From Caulobacterales bacterium (GTDB lineage Bacteria > Pseudomonadota > Alphaproteobacteria > Caulobacterales > Caulobacteraceae): a DNA stretch of 64,000 bases. The notes beneath the pieces are model-generated. The model was not told the DNA's origin. It ran no database searches and saw only the letters and a list, made by a program, of their open reading frames with translations. The stretch covers positions 496,001 through 560,000 of the forward strand of contig JAFLCS010000001.1 in NCBI GenBank assembly GCA_017302105.1, read 5' to 3'. A program made the position numbers and the translations under genes. Position 1 is the stretch's first letter. Each line of letters starts with the position of its first letter. This document shows positions 45,290 to 55,746 of this stretch, piece by piece.

Positions 45290-46603
45290 ATGAAATTGCT
45301 CGCCAATCTGGACCGCGCTCTGGCCTCGAATCGCGGTCGTGATTTGCAGCGGGCGGCTCCCGACCCGGTTGAGGAACGGGTCGAACTGGCCAGCGCCATC
45401 GGCGAGCGCTACGAGACCGTGAACGGGGGTCTCGATCGGATCTCCGACTTTCTCCAGCAGTTGCGAGGGCTCGAGCCGGTGGTGGCCGAGATGCGCGGCC
45501 CGCTCATGGCAGAGTATGACGCTCGCCGCTCGGACTATATCGAACTCATGAACCTGCGCACGACGCATGGGGAGGTGCTGGCGCGCGGCGAGGCCCTGTC
45601 CTCGGAGGTCCGGGCCCTGGACGAGGCGCGGGCCGCCATCGAGCACCAGCTCGAAGAGGTGAACCAGCAACTCTCGGATCGAGCCGGCGAGGTGCAGGAC
45701 CTGCAGCTGGAGGTGGACCGCCTGACCACCGCCCAGGCCCAGGCCCTGGTCCAGATCCAGACCCTGACGGAGGCTGAGCACGCCAGCGGCCAGCGTCAGC
45801 GGCAGCTGGAACAGGATCTGGAGACCGTTACCAGCCAGCTTCAGGAGGCCGACACTGGCCGAGCCGAAGCCGTTTCCGGGCGCTCGCTTGCGCTGCGCGA
45901 TCATGCCCTAGCCTCGGAGGAGAACGGGGCTCTCAAGAAGCGCCTAGACGAGGCCCTGGCAGAGGTGTCCAGGCTGGCCCGCATCGAGGCGACCCAGGAA
46001 GGCCAACTGACGGCCGAGCGCGCTCGGGCCGCGTCTGATCAGGCCGAGGCGGCCCGCGCCACCCAGAGCCTGGAAGCCCAGGTCGAGAATGGTCGAAGCG
46101 AAATCGCGGCGCTGCAGGTCCGACTCGACACCCTGACGGCCCGCGCTGACCGACTGGAGCGCCTCAATGCCGACCTGACCACCTCACTCAATGAATCCCA
46201 GGCGGCCGCCCAGGCAGCCGAACGACGCGCCAGCCACCTTCAGACGGACCTCAATCGGACGACGGACCGGCTTCGCGACCACGAAACCCAGGCCGAGGAG
46301 GGCCGTCAGCGTCTCGCGGCCATGGACGCAGCCCGACTGGCCGCGGTGGATCGCGCCGAACACCTGTCCAAATCGGCGACCGCGAACGAGCGGGCCCTGT
46401 CGCGCAGCGAAGCGCGGGCGGCCAAACTGCAGACCACCATCGACGGGCTCAAGTCCGATGCGGATGTGCGCCGGCGTGAGCTGAACGAACAGCTGGAATC
46501 GCTGAGATCTCGGCTGGAAGGGGCCCAGGCAGAATCGGCGATGACCGCAGCGGCGCTCGATACGGCACGACGGGAACGGTCGACGGTCGCCGCCAACACC
46601 TGA
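45290..46603 (+). CDS. Crescentin-like long coiled-coil protein
   Basis: 437 residues from ATG 45290, with GGAG at 45280-45283 about six bases upstream (a TTG four codons earlier is possible). A short basic head (MKLLANLDRALASNRGRDLQR) precedes an almost uninterrupted coiled coil from about residue 30 to the end, rich in Ala, Glu, Arg, Gln and Leu in heptads. There is no membrane segment. The length and head/rod layout resemble crescentin, the curved intermediate-filament-like protein of Caulobacter (457 residues). Identity is not certain; FilP-like or SMC-like scaffold roles are alternatives. It lies 55 bases before ruvC. Confidence 0.55.
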   Translation: MKLLANLDRALASNRGRDLQRAAPDPVEERVELASAIGERYETVNGGLDRISDFLQQLRGLEPVVAEMRGPLMAEYDARRSDYIELMNLRTTHGEVLARGEALSSEVRALDEARAAIEHQLEEVNQQLSDRAGEVQDLQLEVDRLTTAQAQALVQIQTLTEAEHASGQRQRQLEQDLETVTSQLQEADTGRAEAVSGRSLALRDHALASEENGALKKRLDEALAEVSRLARIEATQEGQLTAERARAASDQAEAARATQSLEAQVENGRSEIAALQVRLDTLTARADRLERLNADLTTSLNESQAAAQAAERRASHLQTDLNRTTDRLRDHETQAEEGRQRLAAMDAARLAAVDRAEHLSKSATANERALSRSEARAAKLQTTIDGLKSDADVRRRELNEQLESLRSRLEGAQAESAMTAAALDTARRERSTVAANT

Positions 46604-46658
46604 TCTCGGTGCCACCGGTCATTGTCCGTCAACCTTCTTTCGGGCATGAACGGAACGG

Positions 46659-47159
46659 ATGGCGAACGAACCGACTCGAATCCTGGGGCTGGACCCTGGC
46701 CTGAGACGCACGGGATGGGGCGTGATCTCGGCTGCGGGCTCGCGCCTGAGCTGGGTCGCACACGGTGTGGTGACGCCGGACGACAAGGCTCCGTTCGCCA
46801 AGCGGCTGATGCATCTGATGACCGAGGTGGCCGAGCTGTGCCGGACCCACGCCTGTGACGAGGCGGCGATCGAGGAGGTCTTCGTCAACGCCAATCCGGC
46901 CTCGACGCTCAAGCTCGGCCAGGCACGCGGTGCGGTCATTCTGGGCCCCGCCGGCTGTGGGCTGGGCGTGGCGGAATATGCGCCCAATCTGATCAAGAAG
47001 GCCGTGGTCGGGGCCGGCCACGCCGACAAGGCCCAGGTCGCCTTCATGGTCCGCCGCCTGCTACCCGCCGCCGGTGAGGTCTCGGCTGACGCCGCCGATG
47101 CCCTGGCGGTCGCCATCACCCACGCCCAGCTGCGCCGGATGAAAGGGATCGCAGCGTGA
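46659..47159 (+). CDS. ruvC: Holliday junction resolvase RuvC
   Basis: 166 residues. The catalytic acidic residues are visible: [15 protein letters not shown] (first Asp), [12 protein letters not shown] (Glu), and [13 protein letters not shown] (last two Asp). RuvC cuts Holliday junctions moved by RuvAB. ATGA overlaps ruvA by 4 bases. Confidence 0.98.
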   Translation: MANEPTRILGLDPGLRRTGWGVISAAGSRLSWVAHGVVTPDDKAPFAKRLMHLMTEVAELCRTHACDEAAIEEVFVNANPASTLKLGQARGAVILGPAGCGLGVAEYAPNLIKKAVVGAGHADKAQVAFMVRRLLPAAGEVSADAADALAVAITHAQLRRMKGIAA

Positions 47160-47770
47160 TCGGGCGGCTCAGAGGCCTGCTGGCCGAAGCCGGGGAGGCT
47201 GATTGCATCCTGGATGCCGGCGGGGTCGGCTATGTCGTGCATTGCGGTGCGCGCACCCTGGGGCGGCTGCCGGCACCGGGCGACGACCTGACCCTGTTCA
47301 TCGAGACCCAGTGGAGCCAGGAGAACGGCCCGCGTCTCTACGGCTTCCTCGGCAAGGACGAGCGTAAGGCCTTCACCACCCTGATCGCGATTCAGGGGGT
47401 CGGACCCAAGGCGGCGCTGGCGGTGCTGGATGTTCTGCCGCCGGGCGATCTGGTGGCGGCGGTTGCCCGCGAGGACAAGGCAGCCGTCGCCCGTGCGAAC
47501 GGTGTCGGGCCCAAGCTGGCCCAGCGGATCGTCACGGAGCTGAAGGGCAAGGCGCTGGGTGAGGCCAGCTTCACCCCGCCGGGCTTGCCCAGTGCGCCTG
47601 TCTTGGCGGCGGCACCTTCTGTGGCGGGCGAGGCCGTCTCGGCGCTGCTGGGGCTGGGCATGGTTGAGGTCAATGCGCGGCGGGCCGTGGACCAGGCCCT
47701 CACCCGCCTGGGTGACGAGGCGGACGTTTCGGCGGTGATCAAGGCGGCCTTGCAGGAGCTGGGTCGATGA
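47156..47770 (+). CDS. ruvA: Holliday junction branch migration protein RuvA
   Basis: 204 residues. It has the OB-fold N-terminus ([14 protein letters not shown]), helix-hairpin-helix DNA-binding segments ([17 protein letters not shown] and [16 protein letters not shown]), and the C-terminal domain ([20 protein letters not shown]) that contacts RuvB. Its end overlaps the ruvB start (ATGA). Confidence 0.98.
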   Translation: MIGRLRGLLAEAGEADCILDAGGVGYVVHCGARTLGRLPAPGDDLTLFIETQWSQENGPRLYGFLGKDERKAFTTLIAIQGVGPKAALAVLDVLPPGDLVAAVAREDKAAVARANGVGPKLAQRIVTELKGKALGEASFTPPGLPSAPVLAAAPSVAGEAVSALLGLGMVEVNARRAVDQALTRLGDEADVSAVIKAALQELGR

Positions 47771-48789
47771 CGGAGCGGCTCGTTTCCCCCGATACGCCCG
47801 AGGCTTCGGACCGCGCTCTGCGACCCCAGTCCCTGGCCGAGTTCGTCGGCCAGCCCCAGGCCAAGTCGAATCTGAAGATCTTCGTCGACGCCGCCCGTTC
47901 GCGCGGCGAGGCTATGGATCACGTTCTGCTGTTCGGACCGCCAGGCCTGGGCAAGACGACCCTGGCCCAGATCGTCGCGCGCGAGCTGGGTGTGGGCTAT
48001 CGGGCGACCTCGGGGCCGATCCTGGCCAAGGCGGGGGATCTGGCCGCGATCCTGACCAATCTGGAGCCGCGCGACGTCCTGTTCATCGACGAGATCCACC
48101 GGCTCAATCCGGCGGTGGAGGAGGTGCTCTATCCGGCCATGGAAGACCATGTGCTGGACCTGATCATCGGCGAGGGACCCTCGGCGCGCTCGGTCCGGAT
48201 CGACCTGGCCCCCTTCACCCTGATCGGGGCGACGACGCGGGCCGGGCTTCTGGCCACGCCGCTGAGGGACCGGTTCGGCATTCCGATTCGGCTGGAATTC
48301 TATTCGCCCGAAGAACTGCTCGGCGTGCTCCAGCACGGGGCGCGGCGCATGGGCGTCAATCTGACCAACGACGGCGCCACCGAGATCGCGGCGCGCGCTC
48401 GCGGTACCCCGCGTGTGGCCGGGCGGCTGCTGCGCCGGGTGCGCGACTTTGCCGACGCCGAGGGCTCCGCCGCCATCGACCGGATCGTGGCGGCGCGGGC
48501 GCTGAGCCGGCTGGAGGTCGATGAGGCCGGTCTGGACCGGCTGGATCGCAGCTTCTTGAAAGCCCTGATCGAGAACTATGGCGGCGGGCCGGTCGGGATG
48601 GACACCCTGGCCGCCGCCATCGCCGAGGCGCGTGACGCCGTCGAGGACGTGATCGAGCCCTATCTGCTGCAACAGGGCTTCATCCAGCGCACGCCGCGCG
48701 GCCGGGTCGCCTGCGCCAGGGCCTATGTTCATCTGGGGCTGGGCGAGCCGCCGCCGACGGCGGGACAGGCGGGTCTGTTCGGTAAGTGA
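47767..48789 (+). CDS. ruvB: Holliday junction DNA helicase RuvB
   Basis: 340 residues. AAA+ motor with Walker [13 protein letters not shown], Walker [11 protein letters not shown], sensor [11 protein letters not shown] and the arginine finger/sensor II in [27 protein letters not shown] is the standard N-terminus. Its stop overlaps the start of the SEDS-like gene. Confidence 0.98.
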   Translation: MTERLVSPDTPEASDRALRPQSLAEFVGQPQAKSNLKIFVDAARSRGEAMDHVLLFGPPGLGKTTLAQIVARELGVGYRATSGPILAKAGDLAAILTNLEPRDVLFIDEIHRLNPAVEEVLYPAMEDHVLDLIIGEGPSARSVRIDLAPFTLIGATTRAGLLATPLRDRFGIPIRLEFYSPEELLGVLQHGARRMGVNLTNDGATEIAARARGTPRVAGRLLRRVRDFADAEGSAAIDRIVAARALSRLEVDEAGLDRLDRSFLKALIENYGGGPVGMDTLAAAIAEARDAVEDVIEPYLLQQGFIQRTPRGRVACARAYVHLGLGEPPPTAGQAGLFGK

Positions 48790-49598
48790 TCCGTCGACAG
48801 CTCGTCCTCTTCATCGCGGCGTCCTGTGTGATCGCGGTCGGGTTGATGGCCATGACCGTTGCCGGTGCGCCGCGAGGGCTGGTTCTCCTTCAGGGAGCGG
48901 TCGGGCTGGCGGCAGTGATCGTCGCCGCGCTCGGCTCGGTCTGGCTTCCGAAGTCGACCGTGCTCAGCGCCCGGCTGGTTTGTATTGCGGCTCTGATCCT
49001 TATGGCATTCCCATTCCTGTCGGTGGGCCTGGACGGGGTTCATCGCTGGTTTGCTCTCGGCCCGATACAGATACAGCCGGCCGTTATCGCACTGCCTCTG
49101 GTGGCCTGGTACGCGGTGCAGGAGCCGGATGACCGACTGGCGATCGGGGCCCTCCTGGTGGCCGGCGTCATCGCGGCATTCCAGCCGGACCAGCAGGCCG
49201 CACAGGGCGTAACGGCGGTAACGCTCTGCATGGTCCTGCTCGTGCGACCGGCCCCAATTTGGTGGCTGGCGTTCGGGGCCAGCTTCATACTCGGGATCAT
49301 CTCAGGTTTCGGCGAGACGCTCGAACCGGTGCCCTACGTCGAACAGGTTCTTTCCCGGGCCCTTCAAGCGCACTGGACCTTCGGCCTGGTCGCCGCACTC
49401 GGACTGGTCGCTGTGCCGTTGACCATGCTGGCCGCTTCGCCGGGGCGTCAGCCGATGGCCCTGGTCATGGCCGCGCTCTGGCTCGGCTTCACCTCGGCCT
49501 GCCTGGCGGGACAATTTCCGTCTCCGGTAATGGGGTACGGGCTTTCCTGGGTTCTCGGCTTTGCATTGAGCCTGGGCCTTGTGGCCCGCAGGGTCTAG
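48786..49598 (+). CDS. Short, divergent SEDS (FtsW/RodA)-like membrane protein
   Basis: 270 residues with about eight hydrophobic segments. [16 protein letters not shown] (about residues 84-99) matches the SEDS signature seen as GASRWIDLGLLRIQPAE in FtsW, and [19 protein letters not shown] (about 123-141) matches the next QPDLG block. The Glu of QPxE and the Gly of PDLG are changed, and the protein is far shorter than the 370-410 residues typical of FtsW/RodA. It overlaps the ruvB stop by ATGA, so it is probably expressed with ruvCAB. Glycan polymerase activity is doubtful. Confidence 0.6.
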   Translation: MIRRQLVLFIAASCVIAVGLMAMTVAGAPRGLVLLQGAVGLAAVIVAALGSVWLPKSTVLSARLVCIAALILMAFPFLSVGLDGVHRWFALGPIQIQPAVIALPLVAWYAVQEPDDRLAIGALLVAGVIAAFQPDQQAAQGVTAVTLCMVLLVRPAPIWWLAFGASFILGIISGFGETLEPVPYVEQVLSRALQAHWTFGLVAALGLVAVPLTMLAASPGRQPMALVMAALWLGFTSACLAGQFPSPVMGYGLSWVLGFALSLGLVARRV

Positions 49599-50261
49599 CT
49601 AGAGGCACGCCCGCACACAGGCCATCGCTAGGGCTTCGGTGGCGTCGATCAGGGGCACGGCGACCCGATCCGGGTCCAGCATGATCGGTACCTCCGAACA
49701 GCCGGCGATGATGGCCTCGGCCCCGCCCTGGACCAGTTCGGCGGCGGCGGCGGCCATGACGTCGGCCACCTGTTCGGACAGATCACCGGCCTTGACCGCG
49801 AAGATGGCCTCCATAAGCGCTTCCTGTCCCAGCGGCGATAGGGCCACACCCGACAGGTTGGCGATCCGTAGCCGCTCGGCATAGAGGCCGCGCGCCAGCG
49901 GCGTCGACAGGACGCCGATGCGCCGGGCCCCTTCGTCACGCGCCGCTTCGACGGCTGCGTCCAGCATATCGATCAACTCCAGTCCCGATCCGGCCTCAAT
50001 GGCGGTACGGTTCACATGGGCGGTGTTGCAGGGCATGGCCAGGACCTGCGCCCCGGCGACCTTCAGGGCGACCGCCATGGCCGCCAGGGCTTCGCCCGAC
50101 GCTTCGGTTTCCAGATGGCGATTGGGCACGCGTGGGTTCAGGTCCATGACCACGCGGATGTGGTCTTCGTCGCGCTCGGCCGGGGTGGCATCCTGAAGCT
50201 TGGCCAGAAAATCGATCGTGGCGGCCGGACCCATGCCACCGAGAACACCCAGAATTTTCAC
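49599..50261 (-). CDS. Aspartate/glutamate racemase family protein
   Basis: 220 residues. The two catalytic cysteines lie in MPCNTAHVN and AGCSEVPIM, as in the Asp/Glu racemase superfamily. The N-terminus KILGVLGGMGPAATIDFLAKL is the YgeA-type opening. It interconverts D- and L-amino acids; aspartate is the likely substrate. It abuts the SEDS-like gene's stop in convergent orientation with no gap. Confidence 0.9.
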   Translation of the reverse strand: MKILGVLGGMGPAATIDFLAKLQDATPAERDEDHIRVVMDLNPRVPNRHLETEASGEALAAMAVALKVAGAQVLAMPCNTAHVNRTAIEAGSGLELIDMLDAAVEAARDEGARRIGVLSTPLARGLYAERLRIANLSGVALSPLGQEALMEAIFAVKAGDLSEQVADVMAAAAAELVQGGAEAIIAGCSEVPIMLDPDRVAVPLIDATEALAMACVRACL

Positions 50262-50338
50262 CCACTCTTCCCCCTCGGGTCGAGGCTAGGCCGCTTCGCG
50301 GGCTGCGGTCCAGCCCCGACACCGATCCGGTGTCAGGC

Positions 50339-51337
50339 TTAGAACAGATCGCCGATCTCGGACTGATAGCCGAACAGACCTTGTGCGCCGCCGGTGTGGA
50401 TGAAGACGACCGTCTCACCCCGAAGTGTACCGGCGCGGGCCAGGGCGATCAGGCCCTTCATGGCCTTGCCGGTATAGACGGGGTCCAGCACCAGGCCGTC
50501 GGTACGCGCCGCAATCCGAAGGGCCTCGACCACCCCGGCATCAACCAGGCCATAGCCCTCGCCCACATAGTCGCAGTCCGCCACGACCTGATCGCGCGAC
50601 ACGGCGTCAGGCCGGCCCAGCATGACGGCCGTCTCGGTGGCCAGCTTGAAGACGGCCTGTTCCTGCTGTGGGCGGGGGGCTCGCACCCCGATCCCCAGCA
50701 CCGGCACATCCGCCCCCATCACCGCCAGGCCGGCGACGAGGCCGCCTTGTGTGCCCGCACTACCGGTGGCGGTGATGACCCGGTCGAGCTCGAGATCGTA
50801 TTCGTCGGCCTGGACGATGATCTCGCGGGCGCAATCGACATAGCCCAGAGCCCCGATGGCATTGGAGCCGCCGCCGGGAATGACATAGGGCCGCCCGCCG
50901 CGCTCGCGCACATTGTCGGCGGTTCTTTCCAGCTCGGCGGTCATGTCGGACCCGCCCGGCACGAAGCGGATGGCGGCCCCGAACAGCTTGTCGAGTAAGA
51001 CATTGCCATTGGCCAGATAGTCCTCGGTGCGCGAGCCGGTGCGCTCTTCCAGAATGACCTCACAGCTCAGGCCGCAGGCCGCCGCCGCTGCCGCCGTCTG
51101 GCGTACATGGTTGGACTGGACCGCCCCTTGGGTAACCAGGGTGTCGCAGTCGTCGTCCAGGGCCGCCCCGACCAGAAACTCCAGCTTGCGCGTCTTGTTG
51201 CCGCCGCCTGCCAGGCCGGTGCAGTCGTCGCGCTTGACCCAGATTTCGACACCCAGCAGCTCGGACAGGCGTGGGGCGACCTCGAGCGGTGTCGGCAGAT
51301 GGGCGAATCGAACGCGGGGAAAGCGGGCCAGGTGCAT
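50339..51337 (-). CDS. PLP-dependent D-cysteine desulfhydrase/ACC deaminase-like enzyme
   Basis: 332 residues. Fold-type II PLP enzyme: PLP-binding Lys in LAGGGNKTRKLEFL, a conserved SNHVRQTAAAAAACGL helix, and a glycine-rich phosphate loop GSAGTQGGLVAGL. FIHTGGAQGLFGY ends the protein. D-cysteine desulfhydrase (dcyD), ACC deaminase and L-cysteate lyase share these motifs and cannot be separated here. Placement between the racemase and a symporter supports D-amino-acid use. Confidence 0.9.
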   Translation of the reverse strand: MHLARFPRVRFAHLPTPLEVAPRLSELLGVEIWVKRDDCTGLAGGGNKTRKLEFLVGAALDDDCDTLVTQGAVQSNHVRQTAAAAAACGLSCEVILEERTGSRTEDYLANGNVLLDKLFGAAIRFVPGGSDMTAELERTADNVRERGGRPYVIPGGGSNAIGALGYVDCAREIIVQADEYDLELDRVITATGSAGTQGGLVAGLAVMGADVPVLGIGVRAPRPQQEQAVFKLATETAVMLGRPDAVSRDQVVADCDYVGEGYGLVDAGVVEALRIAARTDGLVLDPVYTGKAMKGLIALARAGTLRGETVVFIHTGGAQGLFGYQSEIGDLF

Positions 51338-51351
51338 TCAGATAGCCTAGC

Positions 51352-52707
51352 CTAGTCTTCGTCGACCTCAACGGGTGGAGCCACCAGTGGCGACGGTTCG
51401 CCGTTCAGGGCTGCCCGCATGGCCTCGACGTCGAGCGCCCCGTCCCAGCGCGCCACCACCAGGGTGGCCACGGCATTGCCGACGAAATTGGTCAGGGCGC
51501 GACATTCGGACATGAAGCGATCCACGCCCAGGATCAGGGCCATGCCCGCGAGCGGCACGCTGGGCACGACCGCCAGCGTCGCGGCCAGGGTGATGAAGCC
51601 GGCTCCGGTCACGCCCGCCGCGCCCTTGGACGACAGCATGGCCACCCCCAGCAGCAGGAGTTGCTCGCCCAGCGTCAGGTCGATGCCGCAGGCCTGGGCG
51701 ATGAACAGGGCGGCCAGGGTCATATAGATGTTGGTGCCGTCCAGATTGAACGAATAGCCCGTCGGCACGACCAGGCCGACGACCGACTTTCTGGCCCCCG
51801 CCCGCTCCATCTTCTCGATCAGGCTGGGCAGGGCCGCCTCGGAGCTGGAGGTGCCCAGCACCAGCAGAAGCTCTTCCTTCAGGTAGCGGATCAGCTTGAG
51901 GATCGAAAAGCCGTTGGCCCAGGCGATGGCTCCCAGCACGCCCAGCACGAAGATCAGCGAGGTCAGGTAGAAGGTGCCGACGAGGGCCGCCAGATTGACC
52001 ACACTGTCGATACCGTAGCGCCCAATGGTGAAGGCGAAGGCCCCGAAGGCCCCGATGGGCGCCGCCTTCATCAGGATATGGACCAGCCGGAAGAAGGCCT
52101 GGGACAGGCTCTCCAGCACCGTCATCACCGGCTTGCCCCGCTCGCCGATGATGGCCAGGGCCACCCCGAACAGGATCGAGAAGAACAGAACCTGCAGGAT
52201 CTCGCCCTCGGCGAAGGCCCCGGTCACCGTCTCGGGGATGATGTGCAGCAGAAAGCCGGTGATGGTCTGGTCGTGGGCGGCCTGGGAATATTGCGCGACC
52301 GCACCGGTATCGAGGCTGGCCGGGTCGACGTTCATACCGTCACCAGGTTGCACAACATTGGCGACGACCAGGCCGACGATCAGGGCCAGGGTCGAGACCG
52401 TCAGGAAGTAGGCGAAGGCCTTGCCGGCCACACGGCCCACGTCCTTGAGGTCGCGAAGATGGGCGATGCCGGTCGCCACCGTCAGGAAGATGACCGGTGC
52501 GATGATCATCTTCAGCAGCCTGATGAAGGCGTCACCGAGGGGTTTGAGGCTCTCACCGAAGGCCGGCCAGAAATGCCCGATCAGCCCACCCAGGACGATG
52601 GCGGCGATGACCTGGACGTACAGATGGGTCCACAGCGGCTTGCCGGCCGGCGGAACGCCGGGTTGCGGATGAGACGGCGAGACGCCTGGCGCGGCCTTGA
52701 CGGTCAT
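51352..52707 (-). CDS. Dicarboxylate/amino acid:cation symporter (DctA/GltP family)
   Basis: 451 residues from ATG 52707, after GGGAGG; a 16-codon upstream extension lacks this. Family motifs: [20 protein letters not shown] near helix 2, [18 protein letters not shown] (the serine-rich re-entrant loop), [13 protein letters not shown] and [12 protein letters not shown]. Takes up C4-dicarboxylates or acidic amino acids with H+ or Na+. It forms a possible catabolic unit with the racemase and desulfhydrase. Confidence 0.95.
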   Translation of the reverse strand: MTVKAAPGVSPSHPQPGVPPAGKPLWTHLYVQVIAAIVLGGLIGHFWPAFGESLKPLGDAFIRLLKMIIAPVIFLTVATGIAHLRDLKDVGRVAGKAFAYFLTVSTLALIVGLVVANVVQPGDGMNVDPASLDTGAVAQYSQAAHDQTITGFLLHIIPETVTGAFAEGEILQVLFFSILFGVALAIIGERGKPVMTVLESLSQAFFRLVHILMKAAPIGAFGAFAFTIGRYGIDSVVNLAALVGTFYLTSLIFVLGVLGAIAWANGFSILKLIRYLKEELLLVLGTSSSEAALPSLIEKMERAGARKSVVGLVVPTGYSFNLDGTNIYMTLAALFIAQACGIDLTLGEQLLLLGVAMLSSKGAAGVTGAGFITLAATLAVVPSVPLAGMALILGVDRFMSECRALTNFVGNAVATLVVARWDGALDVEAMRAALNGEPSPLVAPPVEVDED

Positions 52708-52796
52708 CAATGTTCCTCCCGGCTCCTTCATTACGGTGGGACAGCAAAGCGGCAAGAGGCGATGCGAGGTCGCGCGAAATCGTCTAGGAAGCGGGC

Positions 52797-54047
52797 ATGA
52801 AGAGCTTTGATGCCGATGTCATCGTGGCCGGGGCCGGTCTGGCGGGGGCCACCTTTGCCCTGGGTGCGGCCCAGGGCGGACTGGATGTGATCCTGGTCGA
52901 TCCCGTGCCGTTTTCGACCCAGCTGGATCCCGCCTTCGATGGGCGCGCCTCGGCTATCGCCTGGTCGAGCTTTCGCCAGTGGCAGGCGCTGGGAGCCGGC
53001 GACGACCTGGCCCCCGTGGCTGAGCGAATCGAACGTATCTTGGTGACCGACGGCAAGCGGCCGGGGGCCGCGTCCGGCGCCGGGCACGGCGTGTTCCTGC
53101 GATTTGATGCCGCGGAGATCGCCGACCGCTCCGAGGGCGAGCCCATGGGCTGGATGGTCGAGAACCGCCAGTCACGCGTGGCTCTGTCGCGAGCGTTGGA
53201 GCGGTCGACGGTCGAGCTGAGAACCCCGATTGGGCTGGCGGGGCTTGAGCCCGACGACTTCGGCGTCACCGCCAGTCTGTCGGACGGGACGACGGTACGC
53301 GCGCCGCTGGTCGTTGGGGCTGAGGGGCGCGCGTCGAAGGTGCGTGAACTGTCGGGAATCGGGTCGGTCGGCTGGCCCTATCCGCGCTCCGGCGTGGTGG
53401 CGACGGTCAAGCTGGGCCGTCCGCATGACGGTATCGCCCACGAGGTCTTTCTACCGGATGGGGCGTTGGCAATCTTGCCCTTGACGGACCAGCGGGCGTC
53501 GCTGGTCTGGACCGAGCCGCATGACCGAGTCCGCGCCTTGAAGGCGGCCGGCCTGGAGGCCTTCACGGCCCACCTCAGTCGGCGTTTCGGCGAATTCCTG
53601 GGCGAGGTCGAGGTGCTGGAGCCGCGATTCGTCTATCCGCTGAGCCTGCTCTTGGCCGACAGCCTGATTGCGCCGCGCGCCGCCCTGGTTGGGGATGCGG
53701 GCCACGGCATCCACCCCCTGGCGGGACAGGGCCTGAATCTGGGACTGAAAGACGCAGCAGCCCTGGCCCAGGTCCTGGTCGAGGCCCGGCGGCTGGGTGA
53801 GGACATCGGCTCGACCCAGGTGCTCGCGCGGTACCAGGCATGGCGGCGCTTCGACAATCTGACGATGGCGATGATGATGGACGTGTTCGACCGGACCTTC
53901 GCCACCGACAATCCGGTGGTGCGCGGGGTGCGCGATCTCGGCATGGCTGCGGTCAATGCCGTGCCGGCGGCGCGGCACTTCTTCATGGCCGAGGCCGGAG
54001 GCGCGGTGGGCGACCTGCCCCAGCTGTTGAAGGGCGAGCCGCTCTAG
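52797..54047 (+). CDS. ubiH: UbiH/UbiF-family FAD monooxygenase (ubiquinone biosynthesis)
   Basis: 416 residues. FAD motifs: [21 protein letters not shown] (GxGxxG), the DGRASAIAW segment typical of UbiH/F/I, and [22 protein letters not shown]. These flavoenzymes hydroxylate the aromatic ring of ubiquinone precursors. The symbol reflects the family; UbiF and UbiI are possible. It is divergent from the dctA-like gene. Confidence 0.88.
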   Translation: MKSFDADVIVAGAGLAGATFALGAAQGGLDVILVDPVPFSTQLDPAFDGRASAIAWSSFRQWQALGAGDDLAPVAERIERILVTDGKRPGAASGAGHGVFLRFDAAEIADRSEGEPMGWMVENRQSRVALSRALERSTVELRTPIGLAGLEPDDFGVTASLSDGTTVRAPLVVGAEGRASKVRELSGIGSVGWPYPRSGVVATVKLGRPHDGIAHEVFLPDGALAILPLTDQRASLVWTEPHDRVRALKAAGLEAFTAHLSRRFGEFLGEVEVLEPRFVYPLSLLLADSLIAPRAALVGDAGHGIHPLAGQGLNLGLKDAAALAQVLVEARRLGEDIGSTQVLARYQAWRRFDNLTMAMMMDVFDRTFATDNPVVRGVRDLGMAAVNAVPAARHFFMAEAGGAVGDLPQLLKGEPL

Positions 54048-54139
54048 GGACGCCCGGCGCGCTTAGAATGCCGTTAACCGGCCTTGGGCCAGGATGGTCT
54101 CCAGCAAGTTTCGGGCCACAGGCCCCGGGTGGAGGCGCG

Positions 54140-55666
54140 ATGGCCGGTCTCGGTCAAAAGCTGGAAGTCAGGCAGGGGCAGGGGCTGGTCATCACGCCCC
54201 AGCTTCAGCAGGCGATCAAGCTGTTGCAGCTCTCGAATCTGGAGCTCGAGGCCTTCGTTGAGGGCGAACTGGAACGCAACCCGCTGCTGGCGCGCGACGA
54301 CAGCGACCCGGATCGCGGCGAGACGCCTGAGCCGACAGAAGGTGTTGAAGCACCCAGTGATCGCGCCGAAATGTCCTTCGAGGACGGGCGGGCCTCGGAC
54401 GCATCCGACGCCGTCGATGCGCGTACCGATGATGTCTATGGCGACGCCGCCCCCGGCGAGAAGGCGTCCGATCGCGCCAGCGAGGGCGACACCGGCCAGC
54501 CGCTCGGCGATTGGTCGGCGGTCGGGCGTGGCGGTTCGGTCGAGGCCGATGAAGACCTGCTGGATCGCGTTCTTCGCCGTGAACTGTCGCTGAGCGACCA
54601 TCTCCAGGCCCAGGCGACCCTGGCAGGCTTTACGCCGGTGGAGCACGCAGTGGCCCTGGCCCTGATCGACGCGGTCGATGACGGCGGCTATCTGCGCGGC
54701 GAACTGACCGAGCTGGCCGAGCGGCTGGGTTGGAGCGTCGAAAGGATCGAGGCGGTACTGGAACGTTGCCAGGCCTTCGAGCCGACCGGGGTGATGGCGC
54801 GTTCGGTGCCGGAATGTCTGGCGCTGCAGCTCAAGGAAAAGAACCGGCTGGATCCGGCCATGCAGGCGTTGCTGGAGAATCTTGAGCTGGTGGCGCGGCG
54901 CGACTTCTCAGGTCTGAAGGCGCTGTGCGGTGTCGACGACGAAGACCTGTCCGAGATGATCTGTGAGCTGAAGGCCCTGACGCCGCGGCCCGGTGCCGCC
55001 TTCGGCGGCGAACCCAGCCAGACGGTGGTACCCGATGTGTTCGTGCGCCCCGATCCGGCCGGTGGCTGGCGGGTCGAGCTGAATGCCGACACCTTGCCGC
55101 GCCTGTTGGTCGACAAACGCTATCACGCCGTGGTCCAGGCCTCGGCGCGCAGCGATGAGGACAAGACCTTCGTCGCCGAATGCTCGGCCCAGGCCGCCTG
55201 GCTGGTGAAGTCTCTGGATCAGCGCGCCAAGACGATCCTAAAGGTCGCCTCCGAGATCGTCCGCCAGCAGGACGCCTTCCTCGCCTTCGGCGTCGAATGT
55301 CTGCGCCCGCTGAATCTCAAGACCGTGGCTGACGCCATCTCGATGCACGAATCCACCGTCAGCCGGGTCACCTCGAACAAGTATCTGGCGACGCCGCGTG
55401 GGGTGTTCGAGCTGAAATTCTTCTTCACCTCGGCGATCAACTCCACCGACGGGGCTGCCAGCCATTCGGCCGAAGCCGTGCGCCACAAGATCAAGCAGAT
55501 GATTGAGGCGGAGACGGCCGAATCAGCGGTTTTGTCCGATGACCGAATCGTCGAAATCCTTAAGGAAGCGGGGGTCGACATCGCCCGGCGTACCGTTGCC
55601 AAGTATCGGGAAGCGTTAAGAATTCCCTCTTCGGTAGAGCGCCGTCGCCTCTTGCGTGCAGGCTGA
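54140..55666 (+). CDS. rpoN: RNA polymerase sigma-54 factor
   Basis: 508 residues from ATG 54140, preceded by GGAGG at 54131. Region I LGQKLEVRQGQGLVITPQLQQAIKLLQLSNLEL, an acidic region II, core-binding domain, and the helix-turn-helix (VADAISMHESTVSRVTSNKY) with the RpoN box ARRTVAKYREAL near the C-terminus. It directs transcription needing an AAA+ activator, as encoded at 57092. Confidence 0.98.
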   Translation: MAGLGQKLEVRQGQGLVITPQLQQAIKLLQLSNLELEAFVEGELERNPLLARDDSDPDRGETPEPTEGVEAPSDRAEMSFEDGRASDASDAVDARTDDVYGDAAPGEKASDRASEGDTGQPLGDWSAVGRGGSVEADEDLLDRVLRRELSLSDHLQAQATLAGFTPVEHAVALALIDAVDDGGYLRGELTELAERLGWSVERIEAVLERCQAFEPTGVMARSVPECLALQLKEKNRLDPAMQALLENLELVARRDFSGLKALCGVDDEDLSEMICELKALTPRPGAAFGGEPSQTVVPDVFVRPDPAGGWRVELNADTLPRLLVDKRYHAVVQASARSDEDKTFVAECSAQAAWLVKSLDQRAKTILKVASEIVRQQDAFLAFGVECLRPLNLKTVADAISMHESTVSRVTSNKYLATPRGVFELKFFFTSAINSTDGAASHSAEAVRHKIKQMIEAETAESAVLSDDRIVEILKEAGVDIARRTVAKYREALRIPSSVERRRLLRAG

Positions 55667-55746
55667 CTCCGGTGAGGTCGAACACACTTTTTTGATCGCG
55701 TCGGGTTCGGCTTGACACCAAACCTCGAGAAGCGCGTTTTAGGGTC

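Noticed and set aside
47392-48732. Long minus-strand frame opposite ruvA and ruvB
   Set aside because: ruvA and ruvB are certain; the antisense product is low-complexity Arg/Gln/Gly text.
51661-52800. Long plus-strand frame opposite the dicarboxylate symporter
   Set aside because: Antisense shadow; the symporter motifs are all on the minus strand.
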